This document shows, piece after piece, positions 1 through 8,663 of a stretch of DNA of 64,000 nucleotides. The stretch spans positions 1,367,001-1,431,000 of the forward strand of contig NZ_JAIWOT010000001.1 of assembly GCF_021295335.1 (NCBI RefSeq). The letters are read 5' to 3'. The notes under the pieces are model-generated. The model saw only the letters and a program-made list of their open reading frames with translations, made no database searches and was not told the origin of the DNA. Numbering within the stretch: position 1 is the stretch's first letter; each line of letters starts with the position of its first letter. Source of the DNA: Komagataeibacter sp. FNDCF1. Lineage in GTDB: Bacteria; Pseudomonadota; Alphaproteobacteria; Acetobacterales; Acetobacteraceae. The position numbers and the translations under genes are program-made.

Positions 1-573
1 CTGGCGTGGTTTGTCCATGATGCCATGCGTCCACCCGTTCTGCCCCTGCGTGCCGATGGCATCGTCGCGCTGACCGGCGGGCAGGGGCGTATCGAGGAAT
101 CCCTGCGCCTGCTGGCACAGGGCCGTGCCGGCCGGCTGCTCATTTCGGGTGTGGACCCGCATGCCACACGCGGTGACTTCCTGCGCCACCTGCCCCAGCC
201 GGTCCCGCTTGACATATGGACGCACACGGCACTGGGCCACCGCGCCACGTCCACACTGGGCAATGCGGACGAGACGGCGGCATGGGTGCATGAATACGGG
301 CTGCACAGCCTGATCGTGGTCACGGCGGGCTATCACATCCGCCGTGCCATGCTGGAGATCTCGCGCACGGTGCCCGGTGTGCGACTGTATGGCTACCCCA
401 TACGCTCGCCCGCCCTGTTGCACCCGTTCCATCCCGCCACGATGCGGCTGATGGTGGTGGAATACGACAAATGGCTGCTCGCCTGCCTGAATGTGGTGCG
501 GCTGACGCGTCCGCTCCATGGGCTGGTCAACCGCAGCGACACCCGCCCCGACATGCCCGACAGCATGGGATGA
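1..573 (+). CDS. YdcF family (DUF218) protein, 5' end outside window
   Basis: This is an envelope-associated DUF218/YdcF-like protein of unknown biochemical role. The visible part has the family's glycine-rich opening (DGIVALTGGQGRIEESL), the central GNADETAAWVHEYGLHSLIVVTAGYHIRRA stretch split around the T-A-G-Y-H core, and a hydrophobic C-terminal segment. The frame is open to base 1 and reads LAWFVHDA before the first ATG at 25. The true start, probably with a membrane anchor, is therefore likely upstream. About 191 codons are visible. It lies 77 bp before plsC on the same strand. The family call is good; the function is not known. Confidence 0.75.
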   Translation: MAWFVHDAMRPPVLPLRADGIVALTGGQGRIEESLRLLAQGRAGRLLISGVDPHATRGDFLRHLPQPVPLDIWTHTALGHRATSTLGNADETAAWVHEYGLHSLIVVTAGYHIRRAMLEISRTVPGVRLYGYPIRSPALLHPFHPATMRLMVVEYDKWLLACLNVVRLTRPLHGLVNRSDTRPDMPDSMG

Positions 574-649
574 CGCGGGCATTGCCGCTTGTCGCAACCC
601 GGCTTTTCTGGTGTTAGGAAAAAACCATGCCCACTGATGGACCTGTTTC

Positions 650-1393
650 ATGACCGTACTGCGCGCGCTGATGTTCAACCTGTATTTCCTGCTGCTGACC
701 ATCGTGATGGGTGTGCTGGCCTTTCCCATCAGGCTGCTCGCCCCGCGCCTTGCGCTGGGCTACGCCAAGCTCTGGACGGGACTGACGCTGCGCGGGCTGC
801 GCCATATCTGCAACATCACCATACAGGTCACCGGGCGCGAGCATCTGCCACAGGGGCCGTGCCTGCTGGCCTGCCAGCATCAGTCCATGTTCGATACGCT
901 GGTGTGGATGAACCTGGTTCCCCTGCCCGCCTATGTCATGAAACGCGAGCTGGAGCGCATCCCGCTGGTTGGCCCCATGCTGCGGCTGAGCGGCATGATA
1001 CCGGTGGACCGGGATGGCAAGGCAAAAGCCCTGCGCACCCTGCTGGCCGCAACGGACGACGCGGTGGCCAAAGGCCGCCAGATCATCATCTTTCCCGAAG
1101 GCACCCGCACGCCGCCCGGCGCACCGGTCCGGCTGCAGCCCGGCATTGCCGCCCTGTCCACCCATACCGGCATGCCGGTCATTCCGGTTGCGACCGATGC
1201 GGGACTGCACTGGGGGCGCAATGCCCTGATCAAGCAGCCGGGCACCATTCATATCGTCATAGGTCAGCCCCTGCCGCCGGGCCTGCGCCGGGCACAGCTC
1301 CTGCCTGCCATCGGCGCGGCGTGGCGGACGCTGTGCACGGATAACGGGCTGCCGGTTCCCCCCGCCGGGACAACCACCGCCTCCGCCAGCTGA
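650..1393 (+). CDS. plsC: 1-acyl-sn-glycerol-3-phosphate acyltransferase (PlsC family)
   Basis: Transfers an acyl chain to the sn-2 position of lysophosphatidic acid to give phosphatidic acid, at the inner membrane. The 247-residue protein has a hydrophobic N-terminus (about residues 8-30). The acyltransferase HX4D motif is H77-D82 in CQHQSMFDT, and the glycerophosphate-binding FPEGTR is at 148-153. Length is normal for the family. It lies downstream of the YdcF-like gene on the same strand and may share its transcript. Phospholipid genes psd and pssA lie 3 kb further on. Related acyltransferases (for example ornithine-lipid OlsA) share these motifs, so the exact acceptor is inferred. Confidence 0.85.
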   Translation: MTVLRALMFNLYFLLLTIVMGVLAFPIRLLAPRLALGYAKLWTGLTLRGLRHICNITIQVTGREHLPQGPCLLACQHQSMFDTLVWMNLVPLPAYVMKRELERIPLVGPMLRLSGMIPVDRDGKAKALRTLLAATDDAVAKGRQIIIFPEGTRTPPGAPVRLQPGIAALSTHTGMPVIPVATDAGLHWGRNALIKQPGTIHIVIGQPLPPGLRRAQLLPAIGAAWRTLCTDNGLPVPPAGTTTASAS

Positions 1394-1518
1394 CCCGCAC
1401 CACCCCATCCGGGCGGGCGGCCTTTTGCTCTACGCCCTTCGTGCACGCCAGCGACTGCCGCGATACGGGCTGCCTGCAGGCAAACTGATACCCCGCATGA
1501 TGACGCCGGAATGGAATA

Positions 1519-1547
1519 CCGGCATGACATGCGCCATGTCAGGCCGG
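1519..1547. terminator. hairpin between convergent plsC and phaR
   Basis: Two 13-nt arms (CCGGCATGACATG and CATGTCAGGCCGG) pair with one mismatch around a 3-nt loop. It lies in the 211-bp gap between plsC and the 3' end of phaR. There is no T-run on either strand, so it is not a classical intrinsic terminator. It may act as a transcript-end stabiliser for either gene. I see nothing else in this gap. Confidence 0.35.
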
Positions 1548-1604
1548 CATCACCCCACGGTCAGGCCGTGAAGGAGACGAAACAGGCGGGATGCAGGGCC
1601 ATCT

Positions 1605-2147
1605 CTAGTCCGGGGTGGGGGGTGGCTGCCCCTGCCCCACGCGGGCCTGCAGTGCCGCCACCTGCTGGCGCAGGTCCATGATTTCGTGCAACAGGTCTTC
1701 AACCGTACGGTCGCCTGCCTGCTCCACAGCGTATAGCGACGTGAAGAGTGACATGGCCTGACGCACCACGGCGGCGTTTTCCTGCCCCAGGCTTTCCAGC
1801 CCGTCAGGCACTCCGGCGGTTGCAGGACGGTCCATGAAGGCCGTCATCATGCGTTCAAGATAATCAGAAACCTCACCCTGCCTCCTGTCACCATAACAGC
1901 GGATGAGCTGGCGCAGGAAGGCGACGGGCAGCATGGCCCGACCGCGCGTTTCCTCTTCCAGCATCACCTGCGCCAGCACGCCACGGGTTATGTCATCGCC
2001 CGTGCGGGCATCCAAGATGACGAAGGCACGGTCCTGCTTGACCATGTCCATGAGGTTTTCAAGCGTAATATACGCCGAAACCTCGGTATCGTACAGCCGC
2101 CGGTTTGCATATTTCTTGATTATGACGGGGGCAGAAGAGACCGACAA
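1605..2147 (-). CDS. phaR: polyhydroxyalkanoate synthesis repressor PhaR
   Basis: DNA-binding regulator that in other bacteria represses phasin and PHA genes and responds to PHA granules. The N-terminal PhaR domain is unmistakable: VIIKKYANRRLYDTEVSAYI followed by a conserved TLENL, VKQD and ARTGDDIT region. The C-terminal third is a heptad-like segment ending in a proline-rich tail. I place the start at a TTG at 2147, three bases after AAGGAAGG, which puts the start just before the conserved domain (180 aa). In-frame ATGs at 2195 and 2228 would add 16 or 27 residues without family similarity. No PHA synthase lies in the window, so here it may regulate carbon-storage or phasin genes elsewhere. 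Confidence 0.85.
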   Translation of the reverse strand: MSVSSAPVIIKKYANRRLYDTEVSAYITLENLMDMVKQDRAFVILDARTGDDITRGVLAQVMLEEETRGRAMLPVAFLRQLIRCYGDRRQGEVSDYLERMMTAFMDRPATAGVPDGLESLGQENAAVVRQAMSLFTSLYAVEQAGDRTVEDLLHEIMDLRQQVAALQARVGQGQPPPTPD

Positions 2148-2243
2148 ATGCCTTCCTTTCGCATGGATCAGGGGCCTGTCGCCCCGATACGCCATGGTGC
2201 AGATTTCATGAACGCGGCATGAGAACACACTGCCACATCATTA

Positions 2244-2260
2244 GGGCAAAATATTTGCCC
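2244..2260. promoter_or_regulatory. palindrome upstream of phaR (possible operator)
   Basis: GGGCAAA-ATA-TTTGCCC is a perfect 7-bp inverted repeat, 97 bp upstream of the TTG start of phaR. PhaR proteins elsewhere autoregulate through GC/TGC-containing dyads, so autoregulation is a reasonable guess, not shown. The rest of the roughly 300-bp stretch between phaR and the 3' end of gloB holds a run of nine or ten C near 2370 and no recognisable gene. Confidence 0.4.
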
Positions 2261-2451
2261 CGACCATGTGCCCGATCAATCAATCCTGCATTTTCACGTC
2301 ATCGATGATGCCCGCTCCCACCCGTGGCCCGGCGCTCTGCCAGGGTGCTCCAGCCACGACCATTGCGCCCCCCCCCGGCGCATCGGCACGCGCCGCGCCA
2401 CACGCGGCCACGGCGCATTATGCGCATGCCGGGACATCATGACATATCATA

Positions 2452-3183
2452 TCAGAAACTGTCCTTTTCCCGACGCAGGCGGGCCAGGGTCGCCACATCC
2501 TCCGCACGCAGGAACGGGTTTGTCGCACGTTCCAGCCCAAGTGTTACCGGCACGGTCGGCCGTCCCTCGTGGCGCAGGGCGTCCACCTGCGCCGCACGGG
2601 CGCGCAGCGCCGCGTTATCGGGGTCGACATGCAGGGCGAAGCGCGCATTGGACTGCGTGTATTCATGCCCGCAGCAGACAAGCGTGTCATCCGGGAGTGC
2701 CCCAATGCGCTGCAGGGAGCCGTACATGTCGGCGGGCGTACCCTCGAACAGCCGCCCACAGCCCATGCTGAACAGCGTATCGCCACAGAACAGGGCGGGG
2801 CCGGCGGGGAAGTAGTAGGAAATCTCCCCCGATGTATGTCCCGGTGTTGCCATGACACGGGCTTCGGCCTGCCCCAGACGCACGATGTCCCCATCGCGCA
2901 CCGCCATATCCAGCGTGGGCAACCGGCGGGCATCGGCCGCCGCCCCCACGATCTTCGCGCCATAGCGCGCGCGCAGCGCCGCCGCCGCCGCAATATGGTC
3001 GGCATGGTGATGGGTCAGCAGGATCAGGTCCAGCCTGCCGCCTGCCGCATCGATGGCCGCGACAGGCGGGGCTTCCTCCGCGGGGTCGACAATGCCTGTC
3101 GCCCCGGTCGCCCCGTCGCGCACGAACCAGGCATAGTTGTCCGCCAGAATGGGAATCGCCCGGATGAAAATAGCGTCTGCCAT
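2452..3183 (-). CDS. gloB: hydroxyacylglutathione hydrolase (glyoxalase II)
   Basis: Hydrolyses S-D-lactoylglutathione to D-lactate and glutathione, completing methylglyoxal detoxification in the cytosol. It is a metallo-beta-lactamase fold protein with the THHHADH metal motif, a downstream TPGHTSGEISYYF histidine, CGDTLFSMGCGRLFEG (bridging aspartate) and CCGHEYTQSNARFAL. These are glyoxalase II signatures. The start at 3183 (MADAIFIRAIPILADNYAW) matches the family N-terminus and gives 243 aa; an upstream ATG at 3228 would add 15 unrelated residues. It is divergent from the methyltransferase gene at 3269, a pairing common in alphaproteobacteria. Confidence 0.92.
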   Translation of the reverse strand: MADAIFIRAIPILADNYAWFVRDGATGATGIVDPAEEAPPVAAIDAAGGRLDLILLTHHHADHIAAAAALRARYGAKIVGAAADARRLPTLDMAVRDGDIVRLGQAEARVMATPGHTSGEISYYFPAGPALFCGDTLFSMGCGRLFEGTPADMYGSLQRIGALPDDTLVCCGHEYTQSNARFALHVDPDNAALRARAAQVDALRHEGRPTVPVTLGLERATNPFLRAEDVATLARLRREKDSF

Positions 3184-3268
3184 GACTGTTCTCCCTGTCT
3201 GTGCCGGTTGCCACGGGCTGGCCACCATACGTGATGGCCGGGGCCACGGGGTGTGCTAGTGTGTACCA

Positions 3269-4033
3269 ATGCAAGCCAACATGCACACCGCCGCGCGTTT
3301 TTATGAAAGCCATCGGGGCCGCGTGGCGGCACGCCTGCTGGGCCAGCGCATGACCGCCTTCTGGCCCGGCATGCCGCACGGCCATACGCTGGGGCTTGGC
3401 TACGCACTGCCCTTCCTGCCACTGTGGGACCGCGACGACGCGCCATGCATGTCCGCGCGGCTGGATACACATGTCACGCGCGACGCACCGCCATGGCAGG
3501 GGCGCGACTGCATCACGGATGGCAGGCACCTGCCGTTCGAGGACCTGAAATTCGACCGTATCCTGCTTATCCACGCGCTGGAGGTAAGCGAGGACAAGAA
3601 TGCCCTGCTGCGGCAGGTGTGGAAGATACTCAGGGATGACGGGCGCCTGCTGCTGGTCGTGCCCAACCGGGCGGGGCTGTGGGCACATACCGACAACTCC
3701 CCTTTCGGGCAGGGGACACCGTTCTCGCGCCGCCAGATCGGCCGCTGGCTGGCCGATGCCTGCTTCCGCGCCGAACGGTATGAGGATGCGCTCTATATCC
3801 CCCCCGTCGGCCCCTGCCCCGCAACATCGCCCGGCATGGTGGAATGGACGGGGCGCAACCTGTTCCCCCGCCTGGGGGGTGTGTGCATGATCGAGGCGGT
3901 AAAGGACATCTATGCCGGTGTGCCCACCCGCCCCGCGGTCGTGGTGCCCGGCGGGCTGCGGCTGGGGGCGGCACGCGTCTTCTCGCGCAGCGTCACGCAG
4001 CGGCGGCCGCCCACGGATGCGCAGAATACTTGA
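3269..4033 (+). CDS. class I SAM-dependent methyltransferase (gloB-linked)
   Basis: This is a methyltransferase-type 11-like protein of 254 aa. The SAM-binding core is atypical at motif I (LGLGYALPFL). Later elements are clear: the post-core FDRILLIHALEVSEDKNALLRQVWKILRDDGRLLLVVPNR, read in two parts around ALE and LLLVVPN. The C-terminus is basic. Its substrate is not identifiable from sequence. It sits divergently from gloB, in the arrangement seen in many alphaproteobacteria. Its ribosome binding site is weak, and a second ATG at 3281 is an alternative start. Confidence 0.75.
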   Translation: MQANMHTAARFYESHRGRVAARLLGQRMTAFWPGMPHGHTLGLGYALPFLPLWDRDDAPCMSARLDTHVTRDAPPWQGRDCITDGRHLPFEDLKFDRILLIHALEVSEDKNALLRQVWKILRDDGRLLLVVPNRAGLWAHTDNSPFGQGTPFSRRQIGRWLADACFRAERYEDALYIPPVGPCPATSPGMVEWTGRNLFPRLGGVCMIEAVKDIYAGVPTRPAVVVPGGLRLGAARVFSRSVTQRRPPTDAQNT

Positions 4034-4067
4034 CCAATTTTACTGAAATCTTCATGAAGAGTGTCCC

Positions 4068-4745
4068 ATGTCACTGATTCAATCCCTCAGGCTCGTCATC
4101 GCGCCGCCACACCCGGCCGCGCGTCCCTTCCTTCTCGGTTCGGGCGCCGTGGCCGTTATCGGTCGCCTGCTGCCCTTCAGGGCGACAAGGCTGCTGGGTA
4201 CCGCCAGCGGGCTGTTCTTCGGTTTCTGCCTGTACTTCTTCCGTGACCCCGAACGCGTCACGCCGGCGGAACCGAACCTGGCCGTGGCACCGGCCGACGG
4301 GCATGTCGTCTCGATCGAGAAGGTCGCTCCCCCTCCGGAACTGGATATGGGGGATGCACCGGTATGGCGCGTCGCCACCTTCCTGTCCGTACTGGACGTG
4401 CATGTGAACCGCATGCCGGTGGCCGGCACGGTCACGCGCATTGCCTACCATGCGGGCCAGTTCCTCAATGCCAGCCTGGACAAGGCATCGGAACTGAACG
4501 AGCGCAACGCGCTGCGCGTGACCCTGCGTGACGGGCGTCAGGTCGCGGTGGTGCAAATCGCGGGCCTGATCGCGCGCCGCATCCTGTGCGATGCGGAAGA
4601 AGGCATGCAGTATGAAACGGGCGAACGCTTCGGCCTGATCCGCTTTGGCTCCCGCACCGACCTGTACCTGCCCGCCGATGTCACCCCGCTGGTTGAAGTT
4701 GGCCAGACCATGATCGGCGGCGAAACCGTGATGGCGCGGCTCTAG
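4068..4745 (+). CDS. psd: phosphatidylserine decarboxylase proenzyme
   Basis: Decarboxylates phosphatidylserine to phosphatidylethanolamine using a pyruvoyl group made by self-cleavage. At 225 aa it is the short bacterial form. It has a hydrophobic N-terminal region (about 20-60), the FFRDPER motif, [13 protein letters not shown], the histidine-containing [13 protein letters not shown], and the cleavage site G194-S195 in [11 protein letters not shown] near the C-terminus. It lies 6 bp upstream of pssA, which makes its substrate; the pair forms a two-gene operon. Confidence 0.93.
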   Translation: MSLIQSLRLVIAPPHPAARPFLLGSGAVAVIGRLLPFRATRLLGTASGLFFGFCLYFFRDPERVTPAEPNLAVAPADGHVVSIEKVAPPPELDMGDAPVWRVATFLSVLDVHVNRMPVAGTVTRIAYHAGQFLNASLDKASELNERNALRVTLRDGRQVAVVQIAGLIARRILCDAEEGMQYETGERFGLIRFGSRTDLYLPADVTPLVEVGQTMIGGETVMARL

Positions 4746-4751
4746 ACCTCC

Positions 4752-5615
4752 ATGGCGCTTCCCCCCCCTGACCGACCGGCACGCCGGATCCGGCGGCTGA
4801 AAAAACGCCAGCGCCCCCGCGTGCGCGGCCTGTCCTTCAACCGCATGGTCCCCAATCTCATGACCATGCTTGGCCTGTGCGCGGGGCTGACCGGCATGCG
4901 CTTCGGGCTGGAAGGGCGTTTTGGCAGCGCGGCCACGGCGCTGCTCATCGCTGCGTGCATTGACGGGCTGGACGGGCGCATTGCCCGCCTGCTGCGCGGC
5001 ACCAGCCGCTTCGGGGCGGAGTTCGACAGCCTGTCGGACTTCCTGTGCTTTGGCGTGGCACCCGCCTTTGTCCTGTACCTGTGGGCCCTGCATGAAGGCG
5101 GGCGGTTCGGCTACATTCCCTGCATCATGTTCACGGTGTGCATGGCGCTGCGGCTGGCGCGCTTCAACGCCAGCCTGGATGATGATGCCGACAAGCCGAA
5201 GTACGCCAGCAACTTCTTTACCGGCGTGCCCGCCCCCGCCGGTGCGGGGCTGGCGCTGTTCCCGCTGTTCCTGGGACTGGAAGCACAGCGGCTGCATCTG
5301 GACTGGCTGTACGAACTGACGCGGGACCCGCTCCTGCCTGCCCTGACACTCAGCGGTACGGCATTCCTTCTGGTCTCCACGCTACCGGTCTGGTCATTCA
5401 AGAATTTCAAGGTACCGTCTCCCCTTATCCTGCCCACCATGCTGGGCACCGGGGCCTGTGCCGCGGTACTGGTGGCCGAGCCATGGGGCGCGCTGGCGGC
5501 GGCAGGCGTGCTGTATATCCTGCTGCTGCCCATGAGCCGCCGCAGCTTTCACCGCCTGCGCCGCGAAGCCGACGCGCTGCAGGAAAGTGACGATACGCCC
5601 GCCCACCCGTCCTGA
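4752..5615 (+). CDS. pssA: CDP-diacylglycerol--serine O-phosphatidyltransferase
   Basis: Makes phosphatidylserine from CDP-diacylglycerol and serine at the inner membrane. The CDP-alcohol phosphatidyltransferase motif DGX2ARX8GX3DX3D starts at D71 (DGLDGRIARLLRG then FGAEFDSLSD). About eight hydrophobic segments follow, and the first 27 residues are rich in Arg/Lys. Length is 287 aa, normal for the family. It is translationally close to psd (6-bp gap), so substrate and product enzymes are made together. The downstream gene is convergent. Confidence 0.93.
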   Translation: MALPPPDRPARRIRRLKKRQRPRVRGLSFNRMVPNLMTMLGLCAGLTGMRFGLEGRFGSAATALLIAACIDGLDGRIARLLRGTSRFGAEFDSLSDFLCFGVAPAFVLYLWALHEGGRFGYIPCIMFTVCMALRLARFNASLDDDADKPKYASNFFTGVPAPAGAGLALFPLFLGLEAQRLHLDWLYELTRDPLLPALTLSGTAFLLVSTLPVWSFKNFKVPSPLILPTMLGTGACAAVLVAEPWGALAAAGVLYILLLPMSRRSFHRLRREADALQESDDTPAHPS

Positions 5616-5642
5616 TCCCGTCTTGGCCTGCTTCTCCCGCCT

Positions 5643-6098
5643 TTATTCCGGGGGCGCGGGCCTGTCTTCCCCCATGCGCCAGCGCACGAGGGCGTCCAGT
5701 ATCGTGGCGGGCGCGGGTGGACAGCCCGGCAGCGACAGACTGGCACGCGCCCGCTCGCCTACCCCCCCCAGCACGGCGTAACCGGGCACGAACAGGCCGC
5801 CATCCACCGCGCAGTCCCCCAGTGCGCCAAGAAGCCGGGGGCCGGGCATGGCCTGCCAGGCCAGTTCCACCACAGGGGCCATCGCCATGGTCAGGCTGCC
5901 GGTCAGGAGCAGCATGCCAGCCTGACGTGGCGTGGTGACGAAACGGATATCGATGCTGGCCGCCACCAGTGCCCGCGACACGGCGCGCAGTTCCAGTGCG
6001 CAGCCGGTGCAGCCACCGGTTTCGATATGAAAGATATCCAGCGCCCGCGGGCGCGGCAGCACCGTCCCCTCGGGCCAGAACAGGTGCAGATACGCCAT
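5643..6098 (-). CDS. NuoB/HyfI-like iron-sulfur small subunit of Ehr-type complex
   Basis: This is a homologue of the electron-transfer small subunit of hydrogenase-4/formate hydrogenlyase (HyfI, HycG) and of NuoB. All four ligands for a proximal [4Fe-4S] cluster are present: C30 and C33 in GGCTGC, C96 in LGDCAVDGG, and C126 in LPGCPPAP. The protein is 151 aa, a little short. AAGGAGG, overlapping the stop of the preceding large-subunit gene, provides its ribosome binding site (10-bp gap). It is the last gene of the six-gene operon that starts at about 11.95 kb. The cluster ligands are kept although the large subunit lost its metal ligands, so the protein can plausibly still carry electrons. 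Partner and acceptor are unknown. Confidence 0.85.
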   Translation of the reverse strand: MAYLHLFWPEGTVLPRPRALDIFHIETGGCTGCALELRAVSRALVAASIDIRFVTTPRQAGMLLLTGSLTMAMAPVVELAWQAMPGPRLLGALGDCAVDGGLFVPGYAVLGGVGERARASLSLPGCPPAPATILDALVRWRMGEDRPAPPE

Positions 6099-6108
6099 CG
6101 CCGCCTCC

Positions 6109-7578
6109 TTACAGATCAGCCCCCGCAGCCGACAGGCCCAGCGATATCAGCACGGGATCAACATCTTCGTACATCGCGCCGGACAGGATGGCGGGCAATG
6201 CCTGTATATGCGCAAGCGACGGATCACCGCACCACCATGCGGCAATCCGGCCGTTTTTCACCCGCACCCAGTGCCATACGGGGCCTGCCGGACCTTCGGC
6301 AAGGCCAAGACCCTCGCCGGTCATATCGTCCGGGCCGGGATGCGGCGGCAATTCCGGCAGCGTATCCGCCGTGGACAGGATCGCCACGCTTTCCCCCATT
6401 TCATGCAGGCGGGTGGCAAGGCGGGCGGTCATGTCGCCCCCGCCACGCGGCGGGGGTGTCAGCCATCCCGGCGCGTAGCCGGGCCCGTCGCGCCGCAGGT
6501 CGGCCTCGATGCCCGAAGCCCGCCCCGCGCAACCCGCAATTCCCCAATGCCGGGCGACGTCAGTGGTCAGGACGCCCCGGCCCAGCAACTGCGTGGCCAG
6601 CCCGCGCGGCCGCCAGAACAGGCGTTTCAAGGCCAGACAGCCGGCATGCAGATCGTCCATCATCCCTGCCGCGGGTACGCGGGCCGCATGCGCATCGGGG
6701 GGGGAGAACACATCAAACAGCAGCCGGTGGCCATACAGTGCGTGACAGGCCTGCCTTACGCGTTCAAGCAGGGTTGCGGCCAGGGTGGCGAAGCGTCCAT
6801 CCGCCAGCAGGTCCGCCATCTGCCCCAGCATGTCCAGATGGGTCGCCACCCGTTCAAGTTCAGCGGGGAAAATGGCCGACCGGGCCAGCCAGTCCGCTGC
6901 CCCCCCGGCGGCAGCCACGGCACGCGCAAGGGCCAGCTGGTGTGCAACCGTTGCCGTCGCGTCAATCCGGGCGACCAGCCCCGCCGCCCCGGCCAGCGTA
7001 TTGCCCCGCATGCGCGCGCACAGTCCACGATGGGCATAGCCCATGCGGGTATGGACCTGCATGATCCGCTCCCCCGGCACACCCAGGCGCAGATGCAGGG
7101 GGGCATGAAAACCGCCCTCCGCCGGGCCGTAACCCAGCATGATGCCCCCTGCCCGTTCCATGGCGCTGCCATCATCGAATTCCACCCCTTCGGGTGGCGG
7201 CGGGGCGGGTGGCGGGCGTTCCCGCAGGGGCCATGTCACCCCCCACTGTCCCTGATCAAGCCAGGGCGCCGTACCGGTTGCCCCCATGGCCTCGACCCCC
7301 CACAGATCATGGATCATGCGCTCATGGGCCTGCGCCCCGGCGCGCGCGGGGGAAAGGGCATGATAACGCCCCCCGTCCACCTCCACACTGGCAATCAGCG
7401 GCCCCGTGCCATCCAGGAACAGGGCATGCACCTGCGCGCCATCCGACCACAGCCCGCATAGCCGTGCGCGGCAATGGGGCAGTTCCTCCACCATCCCACG
7501 CCATGCATCGGGGGTCAGGACAAAGCGCCCGTCACAGGACGTGGGCTGACCGGCGCGGACAAGGGCGCGCAGCTTCAT
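6109..7578 (-). CDS. NuoCD/HyfG-like large subunit lacking [NiFe] cysteines
   Basis: This is a fused NuoC-NuoD/HycE-like subunit of 489 aa. The NuoC-like domain is about residues 1-120 and ends with the family's W..PLR. A proline-rich linker follows (about 121-130), then the NuoD/large-subunit domain (about 145-489) with LGYGPAEGGFHAP and RMGYAHRGL. Group 4 [NiFe] hydrogenases carry RxCGxC here and DPCxxC at the C-terminus. In this protein the first is RIDATA (residues 204-209) and the second DPVLIS (474-479), so none of the four cysteines remains. It cannot bind the canonical Ni-Fe site and is not a hydrogenase. The family level fits the energy-converting hydrogenase-related (Ehr) group. It overlaps the hyfF-like stop by ATGA. 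Confidence 0.85.
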   Translation of the reverse strand: MKLRALVRAGQPTSCDGRFVLTPDAWRGMVEELPHCRARLCGLWSDGAQVHALFLDGTGPLIASVEVDGGRYHALSPARAGAQAHERMIHDLWGVEAMGATGTAPWLDQGQWGVTWPLRERPPPAPPPPEGVEFDDGSAMERAGGIMLGYGPAEGGFHAPLHLRLGVPGERIMQVHTRMGYAHRGLCARMRGNTLAGAAGLVARIDATATVAHQLALARAVAAAGGAADWLARSAIFPAELERVATHLDMLGQMADLLADGRFATLAATLLERVRQACHALYGHRLLFDVFSPPDAHAARVPAAGMMDDLHAGCLALKRLFWRPRGLATQLLGRGVLTTDVARHWGIAGCAGRASGIEADLRRDGPGYAPGWLTPPPRGGGDMTARLATRLHEMGESVAILSTADTLPELPPHPGPDDMTGEGLGLAEGPAGPVWHWVRVKNGRIAAWWCGDPSLAHIQALPAILSGAMYEDVDPVLISLGLSAAGADL

Positions 7579-8663
7579 GGCCCGATCCCCCCATGATGGA
7601 TGACAGCGGCAAGCACCACGCAGCCCAGCACCAGCAGCAGGCCGCCCCTTGATCCCATGGCATGCACGCCATCATGCCACGCCATGCCCGGTTCACACCG
7701 GGCCATGACCGGCCACAGGCTCATGCCCGCCAGCAGGGCCACCACAGGCGCATGCGCCATCTGTGCCATCAGCACAAGAACCAGCGCCATGCCCGGCAGG
7801 AACGGTGGCCATGACAGGTACCCCTCATCCACCACGTCATGCGCGGTGGGCCGCATGCAGGCAAGCACCAGCAGACAGGCCGCAAGCGGCAGCCCCGTGG
7901 CCGCCCCCGGCAGACCCGTCGCCAGCACCGCCCATGCCCCCCACGCCATGGCAGGTGTGCCCTGCCGCCCGGTGCGCGGCAGGGCAGCCCATGCCAGACA
8001 GGCCAGCCCCATGAAGGTCAGGACCGGCTGCACGACCGGCCACATATCCGCTGCCCGTGCCACGACCGGCAGGGCGGCCAGCGTATCCATCCCCCGTCCC
8101 GGCAGGCCCGGCGGCGCGGCATCCGCCAGCAGCCCGCAGGCCAGAAGCACACCGCATACCAGCAGCACAGCCCCCGCCTGATCGGCCATGCCGCCCCATT
8201 GCGCCTGCAGCACGGACAGGCCGCCCTGCGCCATGACAAGCCCGCCCAGCCCGCTGCGCAATGCTTCCCACCCGATGCGGTCGAGCCCCCGGGGGCCGTG
8301 CGCCAGTACCAGCCGCACCCCCAGTCCCACGCCCATGATCGCGAAAAGCAGGTCACACCGCCCGAACGCCACCGCAAGCGCTGCATTGCCCGACAGGATG
8401 AACGCGGCAGCGACCGCTCCGGAACCATTCTTCCCGCCGTCATGGACAAACGAGACACGCACGCACAGCGCCAGTGCCGGGGCAAGCCCCATAAGCGCCT
8501 GCGCGGCGGTCGGGGCGACCCATCCGGCCACACCGCATAACGCGACAAGCAGCCCGGCCAGCAGCACGCGCAGGGCCTGTGGCGCTCCCGTGGCCAGCAG
8601 CGCCATGACGGACACGGCCATCCACCCCGCCAGCAGGCTGCCGTAAAGCGGGAGTGACATCAT
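7575..8663 (-). CDS. HyfF-like membrane subunit, short and divergent
   Basis: This is a polytopic membrane protein in the position of hyfF in hydrogenase-4 operons (E. coli order B-C-E-F-G-I). It has about ten to twelve hydrophobic segments and 362 aa, against roughly 520 for E. coli HyfF. Antiporter-like complex I subunits use a buried glutamate and lysines for proton movement. I cannot find these; the only lysine is in a polar loop (HDGGKNG). The start overlaps the hyfE-like stop (TCATGATG); a second ATG follows directly at 8660. Assignment rests mainly on operon position and hydrophobicity and less on sequence, so confidence is moderate. Confidence 0.65.
   Translation of the reverse strand: MMSLPLYGSLLAGWMAVSVMALLATGAPQALRVLLAGLLVALCGVAGWVAPTAAQALMGLAPALALCVRVSFVHDGGKNGSGAVAAAFILSGNAALAVAFGRCDLLFAIMGVGLGVRLVLAHGPRGLDRIGWEALRSGLGGLVMAQGGLSVLQAQWGGMADQAGAVLLVCGVLLACGLLADAAPPGLPGRGMDTLAALPVVARAADMWPVVQPVLTFMGLACLAWAALPRTGRQGTPAMAWGAWAVLATGLPGAATGLPLAACLLVLACMRPTAHDVVDEGYLSWPPFLPGMALVLVLMAQMAHAPVVALLAGMSLWPVMARCEPGMAWHDGVHAMGSRGGLLLVLGCVVLAAVIHHGGIGP

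Noticed and set aside
1519-1547. Intrinsic terminator of plsC
   Set aside because: The hairpin is good but no T-run follows on either strand, so it is only listed with low confidence.
5643-7578. True [NiFe] hydrogenase-4 or formate hydrogenlyase
   Set aside because: The nickel ligands are absent in the large subunit, and no hydrogenase maturation gene or formate dehydrogenase is nearby.
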